Positions 42,947 to 51,158 of a DNA stretch of 64,000 bases are shown in pieces. This stretch comes from Cerrena zonata (Eukaryota > Basidiomycota > Agaricomycetes > Polyporales > Cerrenaceae). The stretch spans positions 1 through 64,000 of the forward strand of contig JASBNA010000044.1 in assembly GCA_038087015.1 (NCBI GenBank). The letters run 5' to 3'. A program made the translations under genes and the position numbers. The notes below the pieces were generated by a model. That model was given only the letters and a program-made list of their open reading frames with translations. It ran no database searches and was not told the DNA's origin. Numbering within the stretch: the stretch's first letter is position 1; each line of letters opens with the position of its first letter.

Positions 42947-43273
42947 TGATAAAGAGCTAGTAGTTGAGATTTAATTTGAAAATCAAAACTCGATGAAAAA
43001 TTAAATCTCAACTACTAATTTCGACTACTAGTTCAATTTACATACTTTACCAACTCTGCTAGTTTCTCCACGCGTACCAACAGGCGAGCAGGAAACCTTG
43101 ATCTGGCTGAGACCAGCGATCAAGCAACTTGACCTCCAGGGCAGGAACAACCCTGTTGGAGAAGCCTTGAAGGAGCATCGCGTAACGCGAAAAATCACCA
43201 AAATGGCAAAGTTGCAAAAATCTACAAACCTTACAAAGGGTATAGTATCGTACAATCATTTATTCATTTCTAG
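42947..43273. promoter_or_regulatory. PSF1 upstream region with MCB and ACGCGAAA sites
   Basis: After the hairpin: ACGCGT (MCB) at 43070-43075 and ACGCGAAA (MCB/SCB hybrid) at 43185-43192, about 125 and 240 bp from the PSF1 ATG. DNA-replication genes are classic MBF targets. Short open frames exist in both strands but have no recognisable protein features. Confidence 0.5.
42958..43017. repeat. Perfect 20-bp inverted repeat (hairpin) in the PSF1 leader
   Basis: Left arm 42958-42977, right arm 42998-43017 (AAATTAAATCTCAACTACTA), with a 20-nt loop. The hairpin starts 12 bp upstream of the PSF1 ATG and would probably be transcribed in its 5' UTR. It could block scanning, bind a factor, or be a footprint of a small inverted-repeat insertion. 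Confidence 0.75.
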
Positions 43274-44191
43274 TTATTTCCAATTACCTGTTTTCAAGGA
43301 TAATAAGTTTTCTATACATTCATTATCCTTTTTAGGTTTATTTAGGTTAATTTCTTTTAGAGGAGATCTTTCTTCTAATTTTAATTTATTCAAAAGATTT
43401 GGAGTGGCAACTTTAGCAGGAGCCAATTTGAAAGTCATTGTCTGAGAGTTGATTGAGTTGAGAGAGTTTGGTTGTTTCTTTTTAGTGTTATTTAAAACCA
43501 AGTTATTATTGAGAGAAGAAGTATCGATTGGATCAATGTCAAGTTTACTAAAGGGAGTCGAGCTTGAGTTAAAAGCCGGTTTTGTTGGGGTTGATTCAAC
43601 TATTGGGAAATAATTAGAATTATCCGGGGTTGGGGGTAATTCTGTGATTTCCTTTTCGTGATTTGATTGTTTTCTTAAAGATTGTCTTTTATTTTGAAAC
43701 CAAATTTGCACTGCTTTTTCTGACATGTTAACTTTATTACTAATTTCTATTCTTCTTAATTTATTGGGGGTTGATCCCTTTTCGAATTCTTGTTGTAAGA
43801 TAGACAACTCGTTAGGACTGGTTCTTCTTCTTTTCCTTCTTGCCAAAGGAGCATTATCAATTGAAGGTTCTTGCAGAGGATAAGTTGCTGGAGAGTGAGA
43901 AATGAATGCGAAGGATTTTTCTGAATCATTAGAGCTTTTCCTTTTCTTAATCTTAGGCTTCAATTCTTGGAAGGTATCGTTGAACGAGTCATTGGACACG
44001 TCGCTTTCTTCCGGAGGTGTTATCGAGTTAAACTTGTAATTGGTTATGGGTGTTGGTAAAGTATCTATCGAAGGTAATCTGGGTTTGATTATTGGTGGTG
44101 GTAATTCTTTTGACAAAAGCGATGAGAAGGGTGGTAATTTGTAACTTGGTGTAGATGGCAAATTGGGTCTTTTTGGGGTTTGCAAATACAT
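43274..44191 (-). CDS. YOX1: Homeobox transcription factor, Yox1/Yhp1 type
   Basis: Predicted 305 aa with a homeodomain at about residues 118-176, preceded by the basic ARRKRRRT and ending in the recognition helix [14 protein letters not shown] (WFQNKR at 164-169). The flanks are low-complexity, Ser/Pro/Asn-rich, with an N-terminal [13 protein letters not shown] motif. Yox1 and Yhp1 repress M/G1 genes together with Mcm1 in S. cerevisiae; the single copy here could correspond to either. The upstream region has an MCB and two forkhead-type GTAAACA sites, as expected of a cell-cycle regulated gene. Confidence 0.82.
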   Translation of the reverse strand: MYLQTPKRPNLPSTPSYKLPPFSSLLSKELPPPIIKPRLPSIDTLPTPITNYKFNSITPPEESDVSNDSFNDTFQELKPKIKKRKSSNDSEKSFAFISHSPATYPLQEPSIDNAPLARRKRRRTSPNELSILQQEFEKGSTPNKLRRIEISNKVNMSEKAVQIWFQNKRQSLRKQSNHEKEITELPPTPDNSNYFPIVESTPTKPAFNSSSTPFSKLDIDPIDTSSLNNNLVLNNTKKKQPNSLNSINSQTMTFKLAPAKVATPNLLNKLKLEERSPLKEINLNKPKKDNECIENLLSLKTGNWK

Positions 44192-45059
44192 AACGATCGA
44201 ATATAGTTAGAATCTTAAGGACAGTATAAAGTTAGGTTTCTTGATCCAGGTACCATCATTTTTTAAAACGAGATTCTCTTCATATTTATAAACCCATTTA
44301 AAGGGATCAAATAAATGCGTGTTTAATTTAAATGTAAGTAATTTATCAATTGTAAACATTACCTACTCTTCAAGTAAACAAAAGGATACAGGTACATCTT
44401 CACCTTTCGTGTATATCACGTATCATTTACTTCTAAAGGCCTTCTTTGCGTGTTTAAGGTTCAATCTCATTACAATAAATCGCGAGTACTAATTGAGTAA
44501 CCCTATTACTATTTTGAAATAGCCTCCTAACGCGTATAATTTACGTACGGTCTCTTATTCTCCTTCTCTTCCTGTTATATTCGATATTTCATATTCACTT
44601 TCATATTCACTATTTCATATTCAGCATTTCATATTCAGCATTTCATATTCAGCATTGTAGCGATTCTTAATTCCTTCTGGTTTGGGTAATTTTGACGTTT
44701 GTGAGTTTTGGTTGCAAGTTTTCGTGTTTGTTACTGCAATACCCATCTGGCAATATAGAGACCCTAGCCCGTAAATTACCTTCTGAGGTTAATGGGCCTG
44801 TGGACCACCCTCTGGGCTGTGAAGGGGTGCTAATTGGTGTCAATGGCCCCAGCTCCAGTTGCAATGCTTGGGTGGGTGGATTGGTGTGCTGGTGTTTACG
44901 CTGGCGTGCCCTACTGTTGGCGGTGGTCCTGCGCGTACATTTCCGCACGCTTACGTGATCCTCGGGGTGTTGATTACGTAAGCAAATAATAAGGGGAATT
45001 TTTCAACAGCCCCAGAACCCCATATAAGATTGAATATCAGATGTTTAACAGTGCCCACT
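44192..45059. promoter_or_regulatory. YOX1/PPN1 divergent promoter (868 bp)
   Basis: Two GTAAACA forkhead-type sites (44352-44358, 44374-44380), an MCB ACGCGT (44530-44535), three exact tandem copies of a 14-bp unit (44612-44653), a GC-rich stretch (44790-44960) and TTACGTAA (44974-44981, Yap/bZIP type) close to PPN1. An open frame crosses the GC-rich part but shows no protein-like features. Confidence 0.5.
44612..44653. repeat. Tandem repeat, 3 x 14 bp (ATTTCATATTCAGC)
   Basis: Three exact 14-bp copies, preceded by two or three degenerate TTTCATATTCAC units from about 44586. Likely a minisatellite in the promoter. Confidence 0.85.
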
Positions 45060-46847
45060 ATGATCGGAAAGTTGGTTGGTGGACTCGTTGCGATATACAT
45101 CCTATTGAACGCCGCCAGGAACCAATACCTCAATGAAATCGCGGTAATCTACCGGGAAGATGCCAGACTTGGCCAGTTGGGATTAACTAACAAACCAATG
45201 GTTGAAATTAATGGGAAAAGGGTCCACGGGAGATTCTTACACATTACAGACTTACATCCTGATCCGTATTACGTGGTGGGATCGTCGCCTTCGGAACAAT
45301 GCCACTCGGGGTCTAAATCCGATGAGGTTAAGGCTGGGAAGTATGGGGACGCGATATTAGGGTGTGATTCCCCAATGCTTTTGATGAATAAGACCATTGA
45401 ATGGATCTCCGACAACTTGGCCGATAAAATCGACTTTATTGTTTGGACTGGTGATAATATCAGACATGATAACGACCGTAGGTATCCTAGAACCGAGGAT
45501 CACATCTTCAATATGAACCAATTGGTTGCTGACTTGATGATTGACCATTTCCCCCAGATTCCAATAATTCCTTCAATTGGTAATAATGACGTTTATCCAC
45601 ACAACTTATTCAGTCATGGCTCTACTTTACAGACGAGAGAATTTTATAAAATATGGAAAAATTTCATCCCACAGTCTCAGCTTCATGTTTTCAATAAAGG
45701 GGTTTATTTTTTCAAAGAAGTCATTCCTGGCAATTTGGCAGTCATTTCTTTGAACACGTTGTATTTATTCAAATCGAATCCTTTGGTCGATAACTGTGAT
45801 TCGAAAAAACAGCCGGGCCACGAATTATTCTTATGGTTGGGTTATGTTTTAAAAGAATTGAGAAAACAAAATATGAAAGTTTGGTTGACTGGCCATGTAC
45901 CTCCAAATGAAAAAAACTATGATATAAGTTGTTGGAGAAAATACGTGGCTTGGACCCATGAATATAGAGACGTTATCATTGGGGGATTGTACGGTCACAT
46001 GAACATTGACCATTTCATTCCTTTGGACTCTAATAAAGCTTATAAATCGATTAAAAAAGAATTCAAAATATCAAACTTGGTTCTTGATGAGGAAGAAGAT
46101 GAACAGGTTGAGGTGGAAGATAACAACAGCAACTATTTTGCTTCTTTTGGTGAATATCAAATTAAGAAAAATTTCGAAACTCAAGGTGGGGTCCCCAATA
46201 ATAAAGTTGGTTATATGGAATCCTTAAGAAGAGACTTATACGCTAAAGTTAAAGGTAAGAAGAAATCGGGTGCTCACCTGGAAAGATATAGTATAGCCCA
46301 TGTTGGTTCAAGTATCGTACCAACTTTCAATCCAGGTTTTAGAATATGGGAATACAACATTTCCGATGTTTCTAAATTTAACCAACCGTTCTCGTGGGAT
46401 TCCTTCTTCATGAAAATCGATCATTTGATTGAAAATCTTGAAGTTGACGACGATTTTGAAATCTCAAAGAAAAAGAAGAAACATAAAAAGAAGAAACCCG
46501 ATAAAACTTTCCCTCCGCAATTCCCTAAACATAACAAATTGGGTCCGGCTTACACTCCTCAATTCTTGTCTCCTGAAAAATACGTTCAGTATTACCTTGA
46601 CTTGGAATCGGTTAATAAAGGTGATAAACATTTCGAATATGAAATTGAATATAAAAGTAATGAAGACCCCTTTTACTTGCCTGACCTAACCGTTTCGCTG
46701 TGGTTACAATTGGCAAGAAACTTGGGTAAACCAACCAAATCTAAGTTCAAAGACGATAAGGAATTGAAAAAACTAGAAAGTATTTGGAAATACTTTTTGA
46801 AATTCAGCTTTGTCAGCTCGGATTACGAAAATAAAAATTATGGTTAA
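45060..46847 (+). CDS. PPN1: Endopolyphosphatase Ppn1
   Basis: Predicted 595 aa (S. cerevisiae Ppn1 674). N-terminal signal-anchor (MIGKLVGGLVAIYILLNAAR), then a calcineurin-like metallophosphatase domain: FLHITDLHPDPYY, WTGDNIRHD, SIGNNDVYPHN, LTGHVPPNE and LYGHMNIDHF supply the metal ligands. Ppn1 cleaves long polyphosphate chains in the vacuole. A Lys-rich segment lies near residue 475 (KKKKKHKKKKPDK). ATG 45060 is preferred over TTG 45030 because the hydrophobic anchor begins there. The upstream ATG at 45040 is out of frame. CTG occurs at 46698, a position useful for testing the genetic code. Confidence 0.92.
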   Translation: MIGKLVGGLVAIYILLNAARNQYLNEIAVIYREDARLGQLGLTNKPMVEINGKRVHGRFLHITDLHPDPYYVVGSSPSEQCHSGSKSDEVKAGKYGDAILGCDSPMLLMNKTIEWISDNLADKIDFIVWTGDNIRHDNDRRYPRTEDHIFNMNQLVADLMIDHFPQIPIIPSIGNNDVYPHNLFSHGSTLQTREFYKIWKNFIPQSQLHVFNKGVYFFKEVIPGNLAVISLNTLYLFKSNPLVDNCDSKKQPGHELFLWLGYVLKELRKQNMKVWLTGHVPPNEKNYDISCWRKYVAWTHEYRDVIIGGLYGHMNIDHFIPLDSNKAYKSIKKEFKISNLVLDEEEDEQVEVEDNNSNYFASFGEYQIKKNFETQGGVPNNKVGYMESLRRDLYAKVKGKKKSGAHLERYSIAHVGSSIVPTFNPGFRIWEYNISDVSKFNQPFSWDSFFMKIDHLIENLEVDDDFEISKKKKKHKKKKPDKTFPPQFPKHNKLGPAYTPQFLSPEKYVQYYLDLESVNKGDKHFEYEIEYKSNEDPFYLPDLTVSLWLQLARNLGKPTKSKFKDDKELKKLESIWKYFLKFSFVSSDYENKNYG

Positions 46848-47188
46848 CACTTGTATATTTAGTAGCAATAAAATCTAAGTTATTAATGGCATCCTTGTAT
46901 ATTTAGAAGCAATAAAAGTTGAGTTATCAAAAGGAACTTGCAATGGTTGCAAAAGTCGGTCTCACATCCGTACATTTTTAATATATGTCACGTGTTAGGG
47001 TGTTTTTTCGAGGGCTGCAGCCCTTTTTTCTCTGTAAAATTTTTGGTGAGTTTTTTTTTTCTCGCACAATTTTCACTACTTGAAAATTGAAAAATCTTCC
47101 AATTTCCCTTTCATTTACTCTTCTTTATCAAGACATATTTGAATACCATTAAATATTCCTATCGTCAAATAGATATAATCAAGTCGAA
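46848..47188. promoter_or_regulatory. RPP0 promoter with CACGTG-TTAGGG and a palindrome
   Basis: CACGTG at 46989-46994 is directly followed by TTAGGG at 46995-47000, matching the Cbf1/Tbf1 arrangement known at ribosomal-protein genes of Candida. The perfect palindrome AGGGCTGCAGCCCT lies at 47011-47024, then an A/T-rich stretch. The 12-mer AATGGTTGCAAA is at 46942. Confidence 0.6.
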
Positions 47189-48124
47189 ATGGGTGGTACT
47201 CGTGATAAAAAAGTTCAATACTTCAGCAAATTAAGACAATTATTGGAAGACTACCAATCAATCTTCATTGTTGGTGTCGACAATGTCTCTTCTCAACAAA
47301 TGCACGAAATTAGAAAAGCCTTAAGAGGTGAAGCTACCGTTTTAATGGGTAAAAACACCATGGTTAGACGTGCTTTAAGAGGTTTCTTATCTGAATTACC
47401 AGATTATGAAAAATTATTACCTTTTGTTAAAGGTAATGTTGGTTTTATTTTCACCAACGGTGACTTAAAATCTATTAGAGATGTTGTTGTTTCTAATGTT
47501 GTTGCTGCTCCAGCTAAAGCTGGTGCCGTTGCTCCAAAAGATGTTTTCATTCCAGCTGGTAACACCGGTATGGAACCAGGTAAAACTTCTTTCTTCCAAG
47601 CCTTAGGTGTTCCAACCAAGATTGCCAGAGGTACCATTGAAATTGTTTCTGATGTTAAAGTTGTTGAAAAAGATGCTAAAGTTGGTCCTTCTGAAGCTAC
47701 TTTACTTAACATGTTAAACATTTCTCCATTCACTTATGGTTTAACTGTTGTCCAAGTTTACGACAAAGGTCAAGTTTTCCCAGCTTCTATCTTGGATATC
47801 ACTGATGATGAATTAGTCGGTCACTTTGTTTCCGCTATCAACACCATTGCTTCCATCTCTTTAGCTGTTGGTTACCCAACCTTACCATCTGTTGGTCACT
47901 CTGTTGTTAACCACTATAAGAATGTCTTAGCTTTATCTATTGCTACTGATTACACCTTCGAAGGTTCAGAAGCTATCAAAGATAGATTAGCTAACCCAGA
48001 AGCTTACGCTGCTGCTGCTCCAGCTGCTGCCGCTGCTGGTTCTTCTGATGCTGCTGCTGAAGCTGCTCCAGCTGAAGAAGCTGAAGAATCCGATGATGAC
48101 ATGGGATTCGGTTTATTCGATTAA
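47189..48124 (+). CDS. RPP0: Ribosomal stalk protein P0
   Basis: Predicted 311 aa (S. cerevisiae 312). L10/P0 domain at the N-terminus ([48 protein letters not shown]), then a helical domain, an Ala-rich hinge (about residues 275-295) and the canonical acidic P-protein tail ending [11 protein letters not shown]0 anchors P1/P2 dimers at the GTPase centre of the 60S subunit. Extreme codon bias and the Cbf1/Tbf1-type promoter agree with ribosomal-protein regulation. Confidence 0.97.
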   Translation: MGGTRDKKVQYFSKLRQLLEDYQSIFIVGVDNVSSQQMHEIRKALRGEATVLMGKNTMVRRALRGFLSELPDYEKLLPFVKGNVGFIFTNGDLKSIRDVVVSNVVAAPAKAGAVAPKDVFIPAGNTGMEPGKTSFFQALGVPTKIARGTIEIVSDVKVVEKDAKVGPSEATLLNMLNISPFTYGLTVVQVYDKGQVFPASILDITDDELVGHFVSAINTIASISLAVGYPTLPSVGHSVVNHYKNVLALSIATDYTFEGSEAIKDRLANPEAYAAAAPAAAAAGSSDAAAEAAPAEEAEESDDDMGFGLFD

Positions 48125-48399
48125 GCAAATTAGATCCTCTCTTAGTTTAGTTTAATAGTATAAATTTCCTTTTGGTATTACCACTGTAGTTGTACGTTTG
48201 AAGCTCCCATAAAACTAGTTTGAAACCGCTTTGCTGGCTGCAACGAAAAAAGCTGAAACATTTTTTTCGCAGCCCAAACTTAACCTCATCAGATTATATC
48301 TATGTATGAATATATATATATATATATATATGTATCTGTATGTATTCATTTGAATATGAATGCTGTAAGGTTTACAGATAGGCAATTTACAGACGGTTC

Positions 48400-50433
48400 A
48401 TGTTGATTCAGATTATGCTTGGGGTCTTACAGTTCTCGACTCATCCACAAATTCAAAGATATTCACTAAATGAAAAAAGGTCTTTCGAATCCTACAATTT
48501 AATCTCCAATAGGCCCCATACTATTATTGGGGTTGAAACATTGTATGGTTCTTCGAGTTATACTAGCGCTTCTTCGTTTTCCCAGATTTCTCCTCCCTGG
48601 CTAAATAAGCATTCAAAGATTCGTGAAAGTAATTTTTCATTCATTCCTAGTTTACTTTTAACCATGGCTGAAGAAAGCTTATTAAACGAAACAACTTCTA
48701 AGTTGGATACTTTTGATCTGCGCAGAGATTCTACTTATGGTTCTGGTAGAGTTTTTTCTAATCTCACTTGCTTCACTAATTGGATTTCAAACAGAAGAGG
48801 TCTTACGAGACCGGATACTAATATCTCGATTAGAATGGCAAAGATCGAGTTATTGCTTAATGAGAACTCAGATATTTATTTATACTCTTTCCAGGAATCT
48901 TTTGATCAGTTAAAAGATTTGGTTAATGAACTGTTACTTTTTGCAAATGAATGCTGTGATTATACTACTCAATGTGAATTTCTTCATTTTTTGAAGATTA
49001 AATTCAAGAAAATTGTGTTATCGTTGATAATCCCTAACGTCAAAAGCTTACTGAACATTTCGAAAAACCAAACTTTAAACACGATCAATTACCTAATTGA
49101 AACAGTATTTCAGTTGTCAGTAAATTGTTCCGTTAATCGAACAAGCAATCACTCAAGTTACGAAGAACCAATTAATCTTTCGATCGATAGAGCAACTACT
49201 CTCATGTTGATTCGTTCGATTGAAGGCTCGATATCAAGCTATGAAGAGGAATTGGAGAATAACGACTCAAACTTGAAAGATGAGCATCTCGTTTATAATC
49301 TAAAATATAATATTTCTGAATTATTCAAGTCAATGGAAATAGTTATAACCAATTCTGACCAGTGGTCTCTTATTTTCGAATATCTAACAATAAAGGTATT
49401 GAAACAACATTCAGCATTGACAAACGATTTCGAATTTCTAAAAATATTTGTGAAAAGACTTCAAAACTTTGATCAAATCGTTTTCAGTCAAAATATATTG
49501 AATACATCATACTTTGATCAGAAAATTTATATGAAATCAATTTTTCAAGAGTTTATTTTAAGGCTTGCTGAATTTCCTCCTTGGTCTTTTCTTTCTATAG
49601 ATAGTTATATTGAAAACCTTCATCTCTTTTCAAATGCCTATAATAACGTTTACGAAAATGAACTTACTTTACAAAACATTTCTTCTCATACAGTTATTAA
49701 GAACTCTAATTTTGAAAACTTCACCTTAGATAGTGGAAATTTTAGGCATTTTCTAAATAGACCAACTCTTGAAATCACTGATGATGAGGTTGCAACTCAA
49801 TACGTATCACAAGAAGGAAAAACCGATTTAGAATCAATTGGAAATCATCCTCATCCAGCATGGATGTCAAGGTTTGGCCCAATGAAGCCCGATACTGTGG
49901 AACCCTCGTTCATAAGACGTTCTCAACCACAATTGCATAAAGCTGATGAGGATAAAGAAGAGTTGGGGCTTAAGAGAAACTCACGTTTCATATTTGATTC
50001 TATTGAGTTGAATAAACTTAAACGTCGGGAGTTGGTCAAAAGTGGAAATAATATTGGAATATCTTCAGATTGGGATACTGATGTTCCTCTATTATCAACT
50101 TCGTGTCCAGTTGTTTCAACGCTGTCTTCAAATGATAATTATGTTCATGTTGAAAACATGAATGATATCGATTGTCTGGGGTATGAAGCTCAAGAGAGTG
50201 AGCTAGACCAAAATTTCTCGAATGAATTGAAGGTCAAAGATTCCTCTTCACAACTAAGTGATGTAGAGAAAGATGACAAAAGAGTTTCTGTTAGTTTACA
50301 AGAGAGAAGAATACAACAAGCTAGTAAATCTTTTAAAGGACATTCTAATCAAGAGAAAAAGATTCGTTTCAGGCAAGCTGCTTCTAATATACCTAAAAAG
50401 CTTAAAAAAACATTCACAAAGCTTTTTAAATAA
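48400..50433 (+). CDS. Unrecognised 677-aa protein with amphipathic basic C-terminus
   Basis: A long intact frame with an ATG start, no recognised domain. The N-terminal about 100 aa is Ser/Tyr-rich; residues about 140-430 look helical (ELLLFANECCDYTTQCEFLHFLK, ILRLAEFPPWSFLSIDSY); a disordered acidic/Ser-rich part follows, and the very C-terminus is strongly basic and amphipathic (RQAASNIPKKLKKTFTKLFK), suggesting membrane or phosphoinositide binding. No signal peptide or transmembrane segment. Codon use is like ordinary low-expression neighbours. Function unknown; a cortical or membrane-peripheral role is only a guess. Met7 and Met89 are alternative starts. Confidence 0.7.
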   Translation: MLIQIMLGVLQFSTHPQIQRYSLNEKRSFESYNLISNRPHTIIGVETLYGSSSYTSASSFSQISPPWLNKHSKIRESNFSFIPSLLLTMAEESLLNETTSKLDTFDLRRDSTYGSGRVFSNLTCFTNWISNRRGLTRPDTNISIRMAKIELLLNENSDIYLYSFQESFDQLKDLVNELLLFANECCDYTTQCEFLHFLKIKFKKIVLSLIIPNVKSLLNISKNQTLNTINYLIETVFQLSVNCSVNRTSNHSSYEEPINLSIDRATTLMLIRSIEGSISSYEEELENNDSNLKDEHLVYNLKYNISELFKSMEIVITNSDQWSLIFEYLTIKVLKQHSALTNDFEFLKIFVKRLQNFDQIVFSQNILNTSYFDQKIYMKSIFQEFILRLAEFPPWSFLSIDSYIENLHLFSNAYNNVYENELTLQNISSHTVIKNSNFENFTLDSGNFRHFLNRPTLEITDDEVATQYVSQEGKTDLESIGNHPHPAWMSRFGPMKPDTVEPSFIRRSQPQLHKADEDKEELGLKRNSRFIFDSIELNKLKRRELVKSGNNIGISSDWDTDVPLLSTSCPVVSTLSSNDNYVHVENMNDIDCLGYEAQESELDQNFSNELKVKDSSSQLSDVEKDDKRVSVSLQERRIQQASKSFKGHSNQEKKIRFRQAASNIPKKLKKTFTKLFK

Positions 50434-50529
50434 TTATTTTCATCATTTTATATAAATTAATAAATGAATTGTGATATTGATAATATATATATACAAGGAA
50501 AGGACATTATTTATGTATCATGAGACTTA

Positions 50530-50934
50530 CTAATCTCTTGGTCTTAATAAGGTTTGGGCTTCTTCTTCAACTACTTCTAATGGTCTAGTAGTAGACTTTT
50601 TAGTATGCTGTGATAATTTTTGAGGACTTGGCCATTGCTCAGGTAAAAGACCAGCTCTTTTAAATAAAAAGGTGACGCGGTCACTAACGTCAGCACCAAC
50701 TCCTAGCCAGTACTTGGATCTATCGAAATCTAACTCTATGTTCTTATAAGGTTTGACATTCTGTTGTTTTTCTTGTGGGGATAAAGGAACTGGTTTTGGA
50801 TCGTAAGTTCCTAATACTTCAATAGGTAAGGCATCTCTGGCTGCCTGTCTTCTGGCAACAACAATATTGTAAAGCGGTTGGTGTCTTCTACCAAAACGAG
50901 CCAATCTAACAATTATAGAGCTCTTAGCAGTCAT
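50530..50934 (-). CDS. MRPS16: Mitochondrial ribosomal protein S16
   Basis: Predicted 134 aa. The bS16 signature is clear: SSIIVRLARFGRRHQPLYNIVVARRQAARD at the N-terminus, IEVLGTYDPKP, then LDFDRSKYWLGVGADVSDRVTFLFKRAGLLP. The ATG at 50934 sits right before the conserved domain; an in-frame upstream extension (to 51045) runs through a poly-Lys stretch encoded by an A/T tract and is rejected. It is the small-subunit protein S16 of the mitochondrial ribosome. About 225 bp separates it from the RRP12 stop. Confidence 0.93.
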   Translation of the reverse strand: MTAKSSIIVRLARFGRRHQPLYNIVVARRQAARDALPIEVLGTYDPKPVPLSPQEKQQNVKPYKNIELDFDRSKYWLGVGADVSDRVTFLFKRAGLLPEQWPSPQKLSQHTKKSTTRPLEVVEEEAQTLLRPRD

Positions 50935-51158
50935 CTCGTGTAATCTCTGGACGGTCGTTATCAAGTTATGGTCTTCTCTATGGTTTTTTTTTTCTATTTT
51001 TTTTTTTTTTTTCACCAAAAGTTGTACTGATTTTTTCGACCACAAGTTGATCTACGCACTACGACATAATTGGCTGCAATTAAACTAATATAAAGTCTTT
51101 ACTATAAAAAAATGAAGATAAATATACAAAAGAAAGGAAATGTATGATAATAAGGAGA

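Noticed and set aside
43028..43445. Open frames on both strands between PSF1 and the homeobox gene
   Set aside because: No protein-like features; the sequence holds MCB-type sites and the overlap with YOX1 is only antisense.
44667..44958. About 90-aa frames on both strands in the GC-rich part of the PPN1 promoter
   Set aside because: Open because of local GC richness (few stop codons); no motif and unlike the host codon bias.
50935..51045. N-terminal extension of MRPS16
   Set aside because: Non-conserved, runs through a poly-Lys encoded by an A/T tract; the S16 domain begins right after the ATG at 50934.
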